Notes under the pieces: generated by a model
Seen by the model: only the letters and a program-made list of their open reading frames with translations
Databases searched by the model: none
Told to the model about the DNA's origin: nothing
Origin: Shinella sp. SUS2
GTDB taxonomy: Bacteria > Pseudomonadota > Alphaproteobacteria > Rhizobiales > Rhizobiaceae
Assembly: GCF_001262505.1 (NCBI RefSeq)
Contig: NZ_KQ410725.1
Span: 186,001 to 250,000 of the forward strand
Reading direction: 5' to 3'
DNA length: 64,000 nt
In this document: positions 1 to 9,025 of the stretch, one piece after another
Position numbering within the stretch: position 1 is the first letter of the stretch
How the letters are laid out: the number at the start of each line of letters is the position of its first letter
Program-made: the position numbers and the translations under genes

Positions 1-163
1 CCCGTGGCAGCAGCTTCGAATTGGTGAACGAATAGACGACCGTCCAGATCGTGCCGCCGAGAAAGATGACGACAGCGGTGAGCATCATGGGAATGGAGGC
101 AATCTTGGAACTGAGATTGCGCAGCAGTTTACGGGGACGACCGGTGTGTGCCTGGCCCGTCAT
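1..163 (-). CDS. Sugar ABC transporter permease, N-terminal part (runs off window)
   Basis: The visible 54 codons begin with ATG at 163 and read toward the window edge. They encode a basic N-terminus followed by a hydrophobic segment (residues about 23-42, containing SIPMMLTAVVIFLGGTIWTV), as in MalF-type CUT1 sugar permeases, and the stretch VVYSFTNSKLLP is typical of that family's first helix exit. The gene lies 128 bp downstream of the binding protein on the same strand, the usual order SBP, permease, permease, ATPase. A GGAAGGA-like ribosome site precedes the start. Family assignment rests on the N-terminus and context only. Confidence 0.7.
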   Translation of the reverse strand, partial: MTGQAHTGRPRKLLRNLSSKIASIPMMLTAVVIFLGGTIWTVVYSFTNSKLLPR

Positions 164-213
164 GGGTCACTTCCTCCTTGGTCTCGATCAGGGATGTGCC
201 CCGCGAGGGGCGC

Positions 214-283
214 CATCGGCCAGCGGCAAGCCACCGGCCGATGCATTCACCCGCAATTCCGGAGGCAGACCCGCCGGAATTGC
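214..283 (-). terminator. Two hairpins between binding-protein and permease genes
   Basis: Two perfect inverted repeats fill the gap after the binding-protein gene: CATCGGCC at 214-221 with GGCCGATG at 236-243, and GCAATTCCGG at 253-262 with CCGGAATTGC at 274-283. Neither is followed by a long T run on the minus strand. In ABC operons hairpins at this spot often act as partial terminators or 3' mRNA stabilisers that give excess binding protein over permease; that role is inferred here. Confidence 0.55.
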
Positions 284-291
284 CCACCCGA

Positions 292-1527
292 TCAGTCCGC
301 CGAAGCGATGATGTCGGTGAACCGCTTCTGCGCGTCTTCCGGCGTCATCGCGGGATTGGCGAAGAATTCGGAGAAGAGGTCCTCCTTCTGCTTCTGGCTG
401 TCGGCCGTCAGAAGCTGGTCTGTGCCCTCGATCACATTGCCCTTGGCGAGGATGTCGAGGCCCTTCTTCATGCAGTCGTTCGCCGCCGCAAGATCGACGT
501 CGCCCCGAACGGGAAGCGAGCCTTTCTTGAGGTTGAACGCCACCTGGGTGACCGGGGAGAGCAGCGTGGAGGCCAGCACTTCCTGCGCCTTGGACTTCTC
601 CGCATCCGCCAGAACCGGGAAATAGAAAGCATCGCCGCCGGTCGAGATGACCTCGTTCACGCCGAGGCCTGGAAGGCAGGTATAATCCTTGCCGGCCACC
701 TTGCCGGCGAGCGCGAACTCGCCCTGCGCCCAGTCGCCCATGATCTGGCCGCCGGCCTTGCCCGTTATCACCATATTGGTCGCCTGGTTCCAGTCCTGCA
801 CATTCGTGCCCTTGGACATGCGCCGCGCATCCTCGGCCGCCTTGAAGACCTTTGCCATGTCAGGACCGGCCGCCACCTCGGCGTCCTTGTCCTTGAACAC
901 CGCGTTGAACGTGTCCTTGCCGGCGATCGCCACCATCAGCACGTCGAAGGCACCGGCCGCCTGCCAGGGCTGGCCGCCGAGGGCGAGCGGAACGATGCCG
1001 GCCTTTTCCAGCGCGGGCGCGGCGGCAACGAACTCGTCCCAGTTCTTCGGAACAGGCACGCCCGCCGTCTCGAAGGCGGCGTTCGACAGCCACAGCCATT
1101 GCCAGGAATGGATGTTGACCGGCGCGCAATAGACCTTGCCGTCGACCGTGCAGCTGTCGAGCAGGCTGGCGGGCTTGACGATCTCCTTCCAGTTCTCGCG
1201 CGTCGCCACATCCGTGAGGTCGCGCAGGAGGCCGGCCTCGATCAGCTCCTCCGCCTGGCGCCCGTGATTGAACTGGGTCGCCCCCATCGGGTCGCCGCCG
1301 GTGATGCGGCTGACCATGATCGGGCGCGCCGTGCCGCCGGCACCTGCAATCGCGCCATCGACCCATTTGTTGCCCGTCGCATCGAAGGCCTTTGCAAATT
1401 CCGCGACCGCCGCAGCCTCCCCGCCCGACGTCCACCAATGGGTCACCTCCAGATCGGTCGCGTTGGCGACGGCAAACGGCAGGACCGCGGTCGCTGCCAG
1501 CGCAGCAGCCATAAAGCGCATTTTCAT
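292..1527 (-). CDS. CUT1-family sugar ABC transporter substrate-binding protein
   Basis: A 411-residue periplasmic solute-binding protein. Residues 1-23 are a Sec signal peptide ending VANA. The mature start (LEVTHWWTSGGEAAAVAEF) is the hallmark of the glucose/mannose-type GtsA-like subgroup of extracellular solute-binding family 1, and the sequence continues with the GAGGTARPIMVSRITGGDP segment common to that group. It should deliver a sugar to the permeases encoded downstream on the same strand. The ATG at 1527 is preceded by GGAGGAGACTC, a strong ribosome site. The divergent LacI-family gene 421 bp away is the likely regulator. The sugar cannot be read from sequence; glucose, mannose or an oligosaccharide are possible. 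Confidence 0.88.
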   Translation of the reverse strand: MKMRFMAAALAATAVLPFAVANATDLEVTHWWTSGGEAAAVAEFAKAFDATGNKWVDGAIAGAGGTARPIMVSRITGGDPMGATQFNHGRQAEELIEAGLLRDLTDVATRENWKEIVKPASLLDSCTVDGKVYCAPVNIHSWQWLWLSNAAFETAGVPVPKNWDEFVAAAPALEKAGIVPLALGGQPWQAAGAFDVLMVAIAGKDTFNAVFKDKDAEVAAGPDMAKVFKAAEDARRMSKGTNVQDWNQATNMVITGKAGGQIMGDWAQGEFALAGKVAGKDYTCLPGLGVNEVISTGGDAFYFPVLADAEKSKAQEVLASTLLSPVTQVAFNLKKGSLPVRGDVDLAAANDCMKKGLDILAKGNVIEGTDQLLTADSQKQKEDLFSEFFANPAMTPEDAQKRFTDIIASAD

Positions 1528-1948
1528 GAGTCTCCTCCCTCACTGAAACGTTGCAGTAAAAACGTAGCCTAATCGTTTTCATCACGCAACAGGAGTGAAA
1601 GACAAAAGCGGCTTTTCCTCCCCGCGCAAATTTACCGACCAGAGAATACCGTATTTCTGGCGAGAAGGGTCGCAACGGAAACCACGCAGAATGAGATCAA
1701 ATAATTGTTTGTATTACAAAAAAACGAACATTTGAAAACTGGTGCATACGGAAAATTTCGCAAGCGCATACTTTATGGCTTTGCGGTGCAAAACGAACCC
1801 TCCGACTTACCTGGGCCACCAACGGTGTATTTTTTGCTCGACAAAGAACCTGTATCGTTACAGCTTGAGGCAACCCGTCGCGAGGGAGTGGCGGGCCAAG
1901 GTAAAAAATGTATAACCGGTCCAAGGGCGTAGAGGTGGCAGGCTGGGG
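1528..1948. promoter_or_regulatory. Divergent intergenic region, sugar ABC operon / LacI regulator
   Basis: This 421 bp stretch holds no convincing gene and is clearly more AT-rich than its surroundings from about 1680 to 1860. It must contain the divergent promoters of the binding-protein operon and the LacI gene. Possible operator-like features are the GAAACG and CGTTTT motifs around 1545-1580 and two T/A-rich related segments in opposite orientation, TGTATTTTTTGC at 1827-1838 and GTAAAAAATGTATA at 1901-1914. The assignment as LacI operators is a guess from position and partial symmetry. Confidence 0.5.
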
Positions 1949-2992
1949 ATGGACAAGACGAAGAGCGAGGGCCCGGCCGGAGCGCTTCCACAACCGGGCG
2001 AGCGGCCGACGCTGAAGACGATCGCCTTCATGACGGGCCTCGGCATCACCACGGTTTCGCGGGCGCTGAAGGACGCGCCCGATATCGGTGCGGAGACGAA
2101 GGAGCGCGTGCGCCTCGTCGCGCGCCAGATCGGCTACCAGCCAAACCGCGCCGGCGTGCGTCTGAGAACCGGCAAGACGAATGTCATCAGCCTGATCCTC
2201 AGCCTGGAGGAAGAGATCATGGGCCTGACAAGCCCCATGGTCATCGGCATTTCGGAAGTCCTCGCGACGACCCAGTACCATCTCGTGGTGACACCCTACA
2301 GGGCGCAGGGCAATGCGCTGGATCCGGTGCGCTACGTGCTAGAAACGGGCGCGGCCGACGGTGTGATCATCTCGCGCACCGAACCGAAGGACCCGCGCGT
2401 CGCACTGATGATGGAGCGTAACTTTCCCTTCGCCACGCACGGGCGCACGGAAATGGATCTCACCCATCCCTACCACGATTTCGACAACGAGCGTTTTGCC
2501 TACGAGGCGGTCCGCAAGCTCGTCGAGCGCGGCCGCAAACGGCTCATCCTGCTGCAGCCGCCACCCTACCTCACCTTCTACCTGCATATGCGGGCAGGGT
2601 TCGAAAAGGGCATTCGCGATTTCGGCGCGATGGCGCTGCCCTTCAATCAGGTGAACCTCGACAACAATCTCGTCGATATCCGCAGGGCCGCGGAAGCGCT
2701 GTTCAGCGCACCGGACGGGCCCGACGGCATCGTCTCGGGCAGCGGCGGCGGCGCGGTGGCACTGATCGCCGCGCTGGAGGCCAACGGCCGCAAACTCGGC
2801 GAGGACATCGACATGGTGTCGAAGGAGCCGCACATGTTCCTGCAATGGCTGCGGCCCGAGGTCGTGACCATGCGCGAGGACATCCGCCTTGCCGGCCGCG
2901 AGCTTGCCAAGGCCGTCATCGGCCGCATCGAGGGAGCGGCGCCGGAAGACCTGCAGACCCTCAGCTATCCGATCCCGACGGACGACACCTGA
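1949..2992 (+). CDS. LacI-family transcriptional regulator (AglR-like)
   Basis: A 347-residue repressor. Residues 21-75 form a LacI helix-turn-helix and hinge region (TLKTIAFMTGLGITTVSRAL, then GYQPNRAGVRLRTGKT), followed by a periplasmic-binding-protein-like sensor domain. The wording of the DNA-binding domain resembles rhizobial alpha-glucoside regulators (AglR) from memory. It is divergent from the sugar binding-protein gene and probably represses that operon, with the transported sugar or a derivative as inducer. An MFS transporter gene follows 124 bp downstream and may be co-transcribed. An extra 20 residues precede the HTH; a downstream start cannot be excluded. Confidence 0.9.
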   Translation: MDKTKSEGPAGALPQPGERPTLKTIAFMTGLGITTVSRALKDAPDIGAETKERVRLVARQIGYQPNRAGVRLRTGKTNVISLILSLEEEIMGLTSPMVIGISEVLATTQYHLVVTPYRAQGNALDPVRYVLETGAADGVIISRTEPKDPRVALMMERNFPFATHGRTEMDLTHPYHDFDNERFAYEAVRKLVERGRKRLILLQPPPYLTFYLHMRAGFEKGIRDFGAMALPFNQVNLDNNLVDIRRAAEALFSAPDGPDGIVSGSGGGAVALIAALEANGRKLGEDIDMVSKEPHMFLQWLRPEVVTMREDIRLAGRELAKAVIGRIEGAAPEDLQTLSYPIPTDDT

Positions 2993-3116
2993 CACACGCC
3001 CCCTGCCCCGGCTGGCCGGAGCCCCGCTGTGGTCATTTCTGGCCGTTGCGGATCGCTCGTTTTTACGGCACCGCAGAGCGGTCGCGTGAATCATCACGGC
3101 AGGCGGGCAAGGAGCG

Positions 3117-4373
3117 ATGATGGCCGACGAGAAACAACGACTGAACTATGTGCTGTTCCTCATCGCGGGCGCCGGCCTTGTCAACATCGCAAGGGCGATG
3201 ACGCTCTCGTTCCTCGCCATCAAGCTGCAGCAGACCTTCGGCCTCGGACCGGCGATGATCGGCATGTTGCTGGGCATCGGTCCGCTCGTCGGCGCGGTCG
3301 CCGCCCCCTTTGCGGGTTCGCTGTCGGACAAGGTGGGCCGCAAGGCCGTGCTGACGCTTACGCTGCTGTCCATGGCCCTGGCCATGGTCGGCATGGGGAT
3401 CGCCGAGACGGTGCTCGCCTTCTGCATCGCCCAGGTCGTCGCGGCCGTCGCGGTTGCGATCAACGAACCGGTTTCCCGCGCGCTGATGAGCGACGTGTGC
3501 CCCGAACCGCTGCGTCTCAAATATTTCTCCTGGCGCTACATGGCGATCAACTTCGGCTTTGCCGTCGGCCCGCTGATCGGCATTGCGGCGGGCGCCGCGT
3601 CCATGACGCTCTTCATCATCGCCGGCGCCGTCTATGCGATGTTCGCGCTTGCCCTCTACCTGCTGGCCGTGCCGCTGCACCGCAGCGCGGTGGAGCAGGC
3701 TTCCGCACCGAGACTGTCGGTGCTTCAGAGCATCAAGACCGCGGCCCGCGATCCGCGCCTTGCCTTCTTCGTCGGCGGTGGCACTCTGCTGATCGCCGTA
3801 TACGGCCAATGGTCGGCCACGCTCGCCCCCTATCTTTCCGGCAGCATACCCGGTGGCGTGGAGATCTTTGCCTACATCGTCTCCATCAACGGCGCGGTCG
3901 TCCTGATCGGAAACCCGTTCGCCCGCCGCTTCATCGAACGCGCCGGCGCACTCAATGCCCTCATCGTCGGCTGCCTGCTGTTCCTTGCCGGCGAGCTCGG
4001 CTTCCTCTTCTCCGCCGGCCTCTGGGGTCTTGCCATCTCGATGGTCGTTTTCACCATCGGCGAAATCCTGGTCGTCCCGTCGGAATACATGCTGGTCGAC
4101 GGCATCTCGAACGACCGCAACAGGGGCAGCTATTTCGGCGCCCACTCGTTCTCGACCCTCGGCAATTTCGTCGGCCCGACCTTCGGCGGCCTCATGCTCG
4201 GCGCCTTCGGCGGCCCCGGCATGTTCCTTCTTTTCGCGGGCTTCTCGGTGGCCAGTGCCATCCTGTTTGCGATCGGCGCGAGAATGCCCCCGCCCAAGGC
4301 CTCGGCGAAACCTGCACTCGCAGCCCTGTCGGACGGCGCCATCGGCCCGCATCTTCGCGGCGTCTATGCCTGA
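3117..4373 (+). CDS. Major facilitator superfamily transporter
   Basis: A 418-residue membrane protein with about twelve hydrophobic helices. The loop after helix 2 carries the MFS motif A version GSLSDKVGRKAV (residues 67-78). The overall look is of a DHA1 or sugar-efflux (Set-like) transporter; substrate unknown. Two consecutive ATG codons at 3117 and 3120 follow AAGGAGCG, an excellent ribosome site. It lies downstream of the LacI regulator in the same direction and ends just before a strong terminator, so it may belong to the same sugar regulon, for example relieving sugar overload, but this is inference from position. Confidence 0.85.
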   Translation: MMADEKQRLNYVLFLIAGAGLVNIARAMTLSFLAIKLQQTFGLGPAMIGMLLGIGPLVGAVAAPFAGSLSDKVGRKAVLTLTLLSMALAMVGMGIAETVLAFCIAQVVAAVAVAINEPVSRALMSDVCPEPLRLKYFSWRYMAINFGFAVGPLIGIAAGAASMTLFIIAGAVYAMFALALYLLAVPLHRSAVEQASAPRLSVLQSIKTAARDPRLAFFVGGGTLLIAVYGQWSATLAPYLSGSIPGGVEIFAYIVSINGAVVLIGNPFARRFIERAGALNALIVGCLLFLAGELGFLFSAGLWGLAISMVVFTIGEILVVPSEYMLVDGISNDRNRGSYFGAHSFSTLGNFVGPTFGGLMLGAFGGPGMFLLFAGFSVASAILFAIGARMPPPKASAKPALAALSDGAIGPHLRGVYA

Positions 4374-4398
4374 CACAGCCGCAAGACACCCGCAAACG

Positions 4399-4429
4399 AA
4401 AAGGCCCGGTCTTGCGACCGGGCCTTTTC
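4399..4429. terminator. Intrinsic terminator between MFS gene and gnd
   Basis: AAAAGGCCCGGT at 4399-4410 pairs with ACCGGGCCTTTT at 4417-4428 around a CTTGCG loop. Runs of A before and T after make it bidirectional, fitting the convergent MFS and gnd genes that flank it. Confidence 0.9.
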
Positions 4430-4447
4430 TCATCGTGTCGCCGGATC

Positions 4448-5884
4448 TCAGGCGTTGAGGCCGGAACCCCACGGACCGTGATGGCTGTCGGCACCGTCGA
4501 CGCGGTCGAAGCCATGGGCGCCGAAGAAGTCGCGCTGGGCCTGGATGACGTTGGCCGTGCCGCGCGCGCGGCGGTAGCTGTCGAAATAACCGAGCGCAGA
4601 GGCGAGCGCAGGGACCGGCAGGCCGTGCAGCGCGGCAGTGGAGACGACGCGGCGCAGCGCCCCGTCGGTTTCCTTGACCATGGCCGCAAAGGCCGGTGTG
4701 ACGATGAGGTTCGCCGCATCCGGCGCCTTGGTAAAGGCGCTGGTGATCTCGTCGAGGAACTGCGAACGGATGATGCAGCCGGCACGCCAGATCTTGGCGA
4801 TGGTCGGCATCGGCAGGTTCCAGCCATATTCCTTCGAGGCGGCGGACATCACGGCAAAGCCCTGCGCATAGGCACCGATCTTGCCAGCCAGCAACGCGCT
4901 TTCGAGGTCCTTGATGAAGGCGGCCTTGTCGGCCACGGCGAGTGCCGGCACGTCCGGCAGGCCGAGGATCCTTTCAGCGGCTTCGCGCTCCGTCTTGAAC
5001 GAGGAGATCGAGCGGGCGGCGACGGCGGCCTCGATGCCGGTGGCCGGCACGCCCATGTTCTGCGCCTCGATGGCGGACCATTTTCCCGTACCCTTCTGGC
5101 CGGCCTTGTCGAGGATCATGTCGACCATCGGTCCACCGCCGATCGGGTCCTTGGCGGCAAGAACCGTCTCGGTGATCTCGATCAGATAGGATTCGAGGCG
5201 GCCCTTGTTCCATTCGCCGAAGACGGCGCTGATTTCCGACGCGCTCATCTTCAGGCCGTCGCGCAGGATGCCGTAGATCTCGGCGATCATCTGCATGTCG
5301 GCATACTCGATGCCGTTGTGGATGGTCTTGACGAAGTGACCGGCGCCGTTCTCGCCGAGCCAGGCGACGCAGGGCTCGTCCTTGTACGTGGCGGCGATCG
5401 AGGTCAGCACCTTCTCGACGCGCTTCCACGACTCTTCCGTGCCGCCGACCATGATGGAGGGGCCGTGACGCGCGCCTTCTTCGCCACCGGAAACGCCCAT
5501 GCCGATGAAGGTAAGGCCGCTGTCCTTCAGCGCATCGAAGCGGCGCATCGTGTCGCGGAAGTTCGCGTTGCCGGCATCGATCATGATGTCGTTCTGTTCG
5601 AGATAGGGACGCAGCAGATCCATCTGCTGGTCAACCGCGGCACCGGCCTGGATCATGATGATGATCGGCCGTGGCGGGCGGATGGCGGCAACGAATTCCT
5701 CGATCGTCTCGCAAGGGACGATCTGCCCCTTGAGGTCGCCAGCTTCCTCGTAGAACTCCTTCGTGCGCGCCACCGTGCGATTGAAGACTGCGATCTTGTT
5801 GCCTTTTTCAGCAATATTGAGCGCAAGGTTGGACCCCATCACGCCGAGACCGATGAGACCGATTTCCGCCTGTGCCACGTTCAT
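4448..5884 (-). CDS. gnd: 6-phosphogluconate dehydrogenase (decarboxylating)
   Basis: Converts 6-phosphogluconate to ribulose 5-phosphate and CO2 with NADP reduction in the oxidative pentose phosphate pathway; cytosolic. The 478-residue product has the N-terminal nucleotide-binding motif GLGVMGSNLALNIAEKG, the family loop GVSGGEEGARHGPSIMVGG, the catalytic Lys/Asn segment HFVKTIHNGIEYADMQ and the C-terminal DKAGQKGTGKWS. I chose the ATG at 5884 because the protein then begins like other Gnd proteins, but the GGAGGT before it is only about one base away, which is unusually close. An in-frame ATG at 5926 would add 14 residues. Monocistronic, ending beside the bidirectional terminator. Confidence 0.95.
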   Translation of the reverse strand: MNVAQAEIGLIGLGVMGSNLALNIAEKGNKIAVFNRTVARTKEFYEEAGDLKGQIVPCETIEEFVAAIRPPRPIIIMIQAGAAVDQQMDLLRPYLEQNDIMIDAGNANFRDTMRRFDALKDSGLTFIGMGVSGGEEGARHGPSIMVGGTEESWKRVEKVLTSIAATYKDEPCVAWLGENGAGHFVKTIHNGIEYADMQMIAEIYGILRDGLKMSASEISAVFGEWNKGRLESYLIEITETVLAAKDPIGGGPMVDMILDKAGQKGTGKWSAIEAQNMGVPATGIEAAVAARSISSFKTEREAAERILGLPDVPALAVADKAAFIKDLESALLAGKIGAYAQGFAVMSAASKEYGWNLPMPTIAKIWRAGCIIRSQFLDEITSAFTKAPDAANLIVTPAFAAMVKETDGALRRVVSTAALHGLPVPALASALGYFDSYRRARGTANVIQAQRDFFGAHGFDRVDGADSHHGPWGSGLNA

Positions 5885-6090
5885 ACCTCCGTAGGATGGC
5901 GCGGCGTGGGATACTTCCAGACCCATGCCGGAAACGCCGCGCAGAAAGAGAGTGAGGAGCTCTGCTCCAGCGGTGGTGTTTTGGCATTCAAATCGATTTA
6001 CGACAAGGGATTGTTTGCCTTTGGCGGGATTTTCACCGCCATCTGCATGGCGATTCAGATCCCATAATTCACCCGCCTGCAGCGGCGCCG

Positions 6091-6246
6091 TCAGCGCTTC
6101 GGCTTGTCGTCGCCATCGTCGAGAACGCGCCAGGCGGCGCCCTCGACATCGTCATACTGCCCGCTCTTCAACGACCAGAGGAAGGCGGCAAGCCCGAGCC
6201 CGCCGAGAAAGAGCGCGATGGGAATGAGAAAGACCAGCGTGTTCAT
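6091..6246 (-). CDS. ccoS: cbb3-type cytochrome oxidase assembly protein CcoS
   Basis: A 51-residue single-helix membrane protein, reading MNTLVFLIPIALFLGGLGLA and ending in a short charged tail rich in Asp and Lys. Small size, one N-terminal helix and an Asp-rich tail (QYDDVEG) match CcoS/FixS, needed for cofactor insertion into cbb3 oxidase. Its ATG overlaps the ccoI stop by 4 bp, so it is the last gene of ccoGHIS and translationally coupled. Confidence 0.93.
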   Translation of the reverse strand: MNTLVFLIPIALFLGGLGLAAFLWSLKSGQYDDVEGAAWRVLDDGDDKPKR

Positions 6247-8531
6247 GCCGCGCGCACCAGCGGATTGACCGGGCGGGCCTCGTCCGCCGCCCGCATGGCG
6301 AAGGCCGGCATCTGGCCGCGCAGGCGCAGCGAGTTCACCACGACGATGATCGACGAGGTGGACATGGCGATGGCGGCGATCAGCGGCGTGGCGTGGCCGA
6401 GAATTGCGATCGGCACGGCGACGACATTGTAGCCGATGGCGAGCGCGAAATTCTGCCGGATAAGACGGCCGGCACGGCTGGCGGTCGCATGGGCGAAGGG
6501 CACGGCCTCGAGGCTCTCGTGCAGGAAGACGAAATCCGCCGCCTGCCGGCCGACATCGGCCGCCGTGGCCGGAGCGATGGAGACGTGGGCGGCGGCGAGC
6601 GCCGGCGCATCGTTGATGCCGTCGCCGACCATCAGCACACGGTGGCCGGCCGCCGCCCGCTCGGTGACCGCTTCCGTCTTTTCCCGGGGCGACAGCGCAG
6701 CGCGCCAGCGCGCGATGCCGAGAAGGCCTGCGATGCGGGCAACGGCCGGCGCCCGGTCACCCGAGAGGATCGCCATATCGATCTGCGCCCGCTTCAGCGT
6801 GGCGATGGCATCCCCAGCCCCAGCCCTCAGGGTGTCCTCGAAACGGAAGGTTTCCAGCACCTTGCCATTGCGCGAGAGCACGACTTCCGAAAGCCCGTGT
6901 TCCTCGTCGCCGGCTGCGGCACTGCCGCTGGCGAAGGCGCGGTTGCCGAGGCGATAGAGGCCCTGGGGCGTCTCCGCCTCCAGGCCGCCGCCAGCAACTT
7001 CCGTCACGCTTTCAAAGAGCGGCATCGGCCCTGCCCAGGCGCTCGCCAGCGCCATCGACAGCGGATGGCGCGAATGGGCGGCGAGCGCCGACGCCAGCGC
7101 GAGATGGGTGCGATCGGCCTTTTCGCGGTCGACGAGGCGCGGCTTGCCGAGCGTCAGCGTACCGGTCTTGTCGAAGACGGCGGTGTCGATCTCGGCAAGG
7201 CGTTCCATGGCCGACCCATCCTTGACCATCACGCCGCCGGCAAACAGGCGTCCTGCCGCAACGACCTGCACCACCGGCACCGCGAGGCCGAGCGCGCAGG
7301 GGCAGGTAATGATCAGCACGGCGATGGCGACGAGCATGGCATGCTTCCAGTCGCCATCGTAAAAACCCCAGCCGAGAAAAGAGACGAGCGCCAGCAGGTG
7401 CACGGCCGGCGAATAGATCTGCGCGGCGCGGTCGGCGATGCGGCGATAGCGCGCCCGGCCCCCTTCCGCGGCCTCCATCAGGCCGATGACCTCCGACAGG
7501 AACGAATTGCGCGCCGTGGCGACAGCCTCGACGGTCAGCGAGCCGGTGAGGTTCATCGCACCCGCTTCCAGCCGCGTGCCCGGCGAGGCGGCCAGGGGAT
7601 CGCTTTCGCCGTTGACGATTGAGCGGTCGATGTCGCTTGCGCCAGAAAGCACGCGGCAATCGACCGGGATACGCTCGCCGGCGGCGATGGAAAGGTGCTC
7701 GCCGACGGCGATCTCCTCGACAGGCCGGTAGTCGCGGCCGCCATCCGGCCGGATGACCATTGCCCCGCGCGGCGAAAGGCGGGCAAGGCCGGTTATGGCC
7801 GAGCGGGCGCGGTCGCGCATGACGTGGTCCAGCGTACGGCCGATCAGAAGGAAGAAGAGCAGGCTCACCGTCGCGTCGAACCAGGCATGCTCGGCGCTGT
7901 GCAGCGTCTCCCAGAGCGAAACGGCGTAGGAGAGCGTGATGGCGAGCGCGATCGGCACATCCATGTTGGTGCGGCCGTGACGCACCGCATTCCAGGCCGA
8001 CTGGTAGAAGAAGCGGCCGGCATAGATCAGCGTCGGGCCGGCGATCAGCGCGGAGATCCAGTGGAAGAGGTCGCGAGTTGCGGCCTCCGCGCCCGACCAG
8101 ACGGAGACCGAGAGCAGCATGATGTTCATCGCGGCGAAGCCGGATACGGCAACGGCGCGGATCAACTGGTTGCGCAGGCGGTCGTCGCCTTCCGCCGCGA
8201 GCGAGAAGAGATGCGTGTCATAACCCGTGGCGCGAATGGCGCTGGCGATCTCCTGCGGATCGGTGCGCCGGCCTTCGACTTCCTCCTTCCAGACCACCGA
8301 AACGCGGCGGGTGGAGAGGTTGACGCGCGCCCGTTCCACGACGGGCAGCGCGTTCAGCGCGCCCTCGACCGTGGTGATGCAGGCGCCGCAATAGACGCCC
8401 GGCACGCTGAGGTCGTTCTGGCGCAGGCCTTCACCGACGGAGCGGCTCGCCAGCATCAGTTCTTCCGAGGAAGGCAGCGCCGCACGCTGTGCATCGAGGG
8501 CGCCCTCCGTACCGGGTGCGCAGCAGCTCAT
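6243..8531 (-). CDS. ccoI: Copper-translocating P1B-type ATPase CcoI/FixI
   Basis: Exports copper across the inner membrane for assembly of the CuB centre of cbb3 oxidase. The 762-residue protein begins MSCCAPG; a heavy-metal-associated domain with CGAC is at 48-51, the transmembrane metal site CPC at 410-412, phosphorylation motif DKTGT at 454-458, the HP dipeptide at 489-490 and the hinge motif GDGIND at 636-641. The start at 8531 overlaps the ccoH stop by 4 bp, which decides it over an upstream in-frame ATG at 8615 lying within ccoH. Extra N-terminal Cys residues (CC at 3-4) may bind metal too. Confidence 0.95.
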   Translation of the reverse strand: MSCCAPGTEGALDAQRAALPSSEELMLASRSVGEGLRQNDLSVPGVYCGACITTVEGALNALPVVERARVNLSTRRVSVVWKEEVEGRRTDPQEIASAIRATGYDTHLFSLAAEGDDRLRNQLIRAVAVSGFAAMNIMLLSVSVWSGAEAATRDLFHWISALIAGPTLIYAGRFFYQSAWNAVRHGRTNMDVPIALAITLSYAVSLWETLHSAEHAWFDATVSLLFFLLIGRTLDHVMRDRARSAITGLARLSPRGAMVIRPDGGRDYRPVEEIAVGEHLSIAAGERIPVDCRVLSGASDIDRSIVNGESDPLAASPGTRLEAGAMNLTGSLTVEAVATARNSFLSEVIGLMEAAEGGRARYRRIADRAAQIYSPAVHLLALVSFLGWGFYDGDWKHAMLVAIAVLIITCPCALGLAVPVVQVVAAGRLFAGGVMVKDGSAMERLAEIDTAVFDKTGTLTLGKPRLVDREKADRTHLALASALAAHSRHPLSMALASAWAGPMPLFESVTEVAGGGLEAETPQGLYRLGNRAFASGSAAAGDEEHGLSEVVLSRNGKVLETFRFEDTLRAGAGDAIATLKRAQIDMAILSGDRAPAVARIAGLLGIARWRAALSPREKTEAVTERAAAGHRVLMVGDGINDAPALAAAHVSIAPATAADVGRQAADFVFLHESLEAVPFAHATASRAGRLIRQNFALAIGYNVVAVPIAILGHATPLIAAIAMSTSSIIVVVNSLRLRGQMPAFAMRAADEARPVNPLVRAA

Positions 8532-9025
8532 TTCGCCCCTCCCGCAACAACGGTGCGCACGGTCTGGTGGAAGACCTTCTCGCCATCGCGCCTCGTGCTG
8601 ATATCGACGACCCACTGGCCGGCCGGCACCGGGCGGTCCGCCGAGAACAGCCCGTCGCCCACCGGCTGAAGAGCGACCGTGAAATCCTTGCGCTCGTCGA
8701 CGGGCCGCTTGAACACCGCCGAGACGTCGTCAGCGACAACGGGAGCGCCGTTCGCATCGGTGACACGGTAGACGATGCGATCATCCTTCACGGTGAGGTC
8801 ACCCTCGATGCCGCTGGCCGCAAGCGCGCGCGCTTCCGCCACCTTGCCGTTGAACTGCTGGCTGGCGACATAGGTGTTGGGCACCACGAGGCCGCTCCAG
8901 CTGTTCGAGGCATTCCACGCCATGATCAGGTTGACGGTGATGATCGTGCCGAAGAACAGCCCCATGACACCCGCCATATGCCAGCCGGTGAAGACAAACC
9001 CCTGTTCCTTGCGTTCCATGGCCAT
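8528..9025 (-). CDS. ccoH: cbb3 oxidase assembly protein CcoH/FixH
   Basis: A 165-residue inner-membrane protein with one N-terminal helix (about residues 13-36, GWHMAGVMGLFFGTIITVNL) and a periplasmic FixH domain starting near NSWSGLVVPNTYVASQQFN, the family's conserved segment. FixH proteins assist copper loading and stability of cbb3 oxidase. The ATG at 9025 overlaps the ccoG stop (TGATG); a GTG one codon upstream and an ATG two codons downstream are alternatives. Second gene of the ccoGHIS operon. Confidence 0.92.
   Translation of the reverse strand: MAMERKEQGFVFTGWHMAGVMGLFFGTIITVNLIMAWNASNSWSGLVVPNTYVASQQFNGKVAEARALAASGIEGDLTVKDDRIVYRVTDANGAPVVADDVSAVFKRPVDERKDFTVALQPVGDGLFSADRPVPAGQWVVDISTRRDGEKVFHQTVRTVVAGGAK

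Noticed and set aside
148..1572. 474-codon plus-strand frame opposite the sugar-binding protein
   Set aside because: It is antisense to a gene with a clear signal peptide and family motif and has an Arg/His-rich composition without domain.
1697..2281. 194-codon minus-strand frame in the LacI promoter region
   Set aside because: It lies antisense to the start of the LacI gene and in the AT-rich promoter; no coding character.
3029..6067. A 1012-codon plus-strand open frame
   Set aside because: It runs across the MFS gene in another frame and antisense to gnd; no family motif is present and it is a product of high GC at third positions.
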